21,853 bases of DNA from JBKPIY01 sp046730475 (lineage in GTDB: Bacteria; Actinomycetota; Thermoleophilia; Solirubrobacterales; 70-9): positions 1 to 21,853 of the forward strand of contig JBKPIY010000001.1 in NCBI GenBank assembly GCA_046730475.1. The letters are read 5' to 3'. Positions 21,228-21,853 of the stretch are shown here, piece after piece; positions within the stretch are counted from its first letter, which is position 1; the number at the start of each line of letters is the position of its first letter. The notes below the pieces were generated by a model. That model worked only from the letters and a program-made list of their open reading frames with translations. It searched no databases and was not told the origin of the DNA. A program made the position numbers and the translations under genes.

Positions 21228-21853
21228 CAACCCGGCGCCCCGGCGCCCGTCGCGGCCTCGGCGGGGAAGGCGTCGAAGCCGAGGTAGCGCGGATAGGGGA
21301 TCGGCTCTGTGTGCTCGGCGGCCGCGGCGATCATGGCGGCGTTGTCGGTGCAGAGCTCGAGCGGAACCAGCTTCAGCCGCAGGCCGCGGTCCTCGCACAG
21401 CGCCCGGGCGCGGTCGCGGAGCTCAGCGTTGGCGGCAACCCCGCCTCCGAGCGCCACCGCATCCCACTCGCCGCTGCGGGTGGCGCGGTCGAGCTTGGCG
21501 ATCAGCTGGTCGGTGATCGCTCGCTGATATGAGGCGGCCAGGTCGGCCCGGGCGGCGCGCGCACCGTCTCGGCCGAGCTCGCGCACCCGGTAGACGAGCG
21601 CGGTCTTGAGGCCGCTGAAGGAGAAGTCGAGGCCGGGATCTCGGCTCATCCCCACCGGAAGCTCGAACGCTCCCGGGTCGCCGCCGGCGGCGGCGCGCTC
21701 GATCGCGGGACCACCCGGGTAGCCGAGCTCGAGCAGCCGGGCCCCCTTGTCGAACGCCTCCCCCGCGGCGTCGTCGAGCGTGCGCCCGATCACCTCGAAG
21801 CCGTCGTGCGGGCGCACGGGCGCGAGCAGCGGGTGGGCACCCCGCGCGATAAG
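21227..21853 (-). CDS. tsaD: tRNA threonylcarbamoyladenosine transferase TsaD, C-terminal part
   Basis: The last 208 codons of TsaD (Gcp/Kae1); the N-terminus with the HxxxH iron site lies beyond the right edge. With TsaB/TsaE it transfers the threonylcarbamoyl group to A37 of ANN-decoding tRNAs. The visible part has the family's ASKHA-fold signatures: IGRTLDDAAGEAFDKGARLL, DFSFSGLKTALVYRV, VALGGGVAANAELRDR, and CTDNAAMIAAAA, with the final Asp a metal ligand. The reading frame is open to the window end, so there is no sign of truncation. Its stop shares one base with the next start (TGATG), and tsaD, the glutaredoxin gene and rex probably form one transcript. Confidence 0.95.
   Translation of the reverse strand, partial: LIARGAHPLLAPVRPHDGFEVIGRTLDDAAGEAFDKGARLLELGYPGGPAIERAAAGGDPGAFELPVGMSRDPGLDFSFSGLKTALVYRVRELGRDGARAARADLAASYQRAITDQLIAKLDRATRSGEWDAVALGGGVAANAELRDRARALCEDRGLRLKLVPLELCTDNAAMIAAAAEHTEPIPYPRYLGFDAFPAEAATGAGAPG

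Noticed and set aside
1..21853. CRISPR arrays, tRNA/rRNA genes, transposases, integrases or phage genes.
   Set aside because: None was seen; every stretch over 300 bases is covered by a supported gene.

Overview
The window is about 21.9 kb of very GC-rich, tightly packed bacterial DNA with almost no non-coding sequence. Most neighbouring genes on the same strand overlap by 1-4 bases (ATGA, GTGA, TGATG). The gene content points to a high-GC actinobacterium: a fused MoaD-MoaE, a Rex repressor next to a glutaredoxin-like gene, a K+-independent-type H+-pyrophosphatase, a GCS2-type ligase, and many GTG/TTG starts. Thermoleophilia/Solirubrobacterales-like is my best guess, but that is inferred from gene order and style, not from any marker search. 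I see no rRNA, tRNA, CRISPR array, insertion sequence or prophage.

Region 1 (1-12260) is a molybdenum island. On the minus strand a regulator with a MerR-like helix-turn-helix and a molybdate-binding TOBE/Mop domain heads a modA-modB operon, whose modB is cut by the left edge. Divergent from it, a MOSC-domain gene and a bis-MGD molybdopterin oxidoreductase run on the plus strand. Facing them is a minus-strand operon: mobA, a second paralogous oxidoreductase, an orotate-phosphoribosyltransferase-like gene, and a glutamate decarboxylase. Divergent from mobA is the cofactor operon moeA - fused moaD/moaE (moaX) - moaC - mogA. The island thus contains genes for molybdate sensing and uptake, most of cofactor assembly (MoaC, molybdopterin synthase, MogA, MoeA, MobA), and two apo-enzymes that would use the product. 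moaA and moeB are not in the window.

Region 2 (12257-16322, minus strand) is a three-gene operon: two APC-type amino-acid permeases, each with a fused C-terminal universal-stress-protein domain, on either side of a 69-residue two-helix membrane protein.

Region 3 (16373-21853, minus strand) is an energy/redox block. In transcription order it holds the tsaD C-terminal part, a glutaredoxin-like gene, rex, a GCS2-type glutamate-cysteine ligase, a DUF1844-like small protein, and hppA. The last three begin with TTG.

The items most worth a second look are: the two paralogous oxidoreductases with a candidate Asp molybdenum ligand, one of them translationally coupled to a phosphoribosyltransferase that lacks the usual OPRT Arg-Lys pair; a perfect 20-bp palindrome in front of the first oxidoreductase; a repeated palindromic AT island over the start of the molybdate regulator; the MoaX fusion with an internal Gly-Gly; and the permease-USP / mini-membrane-protein operon.
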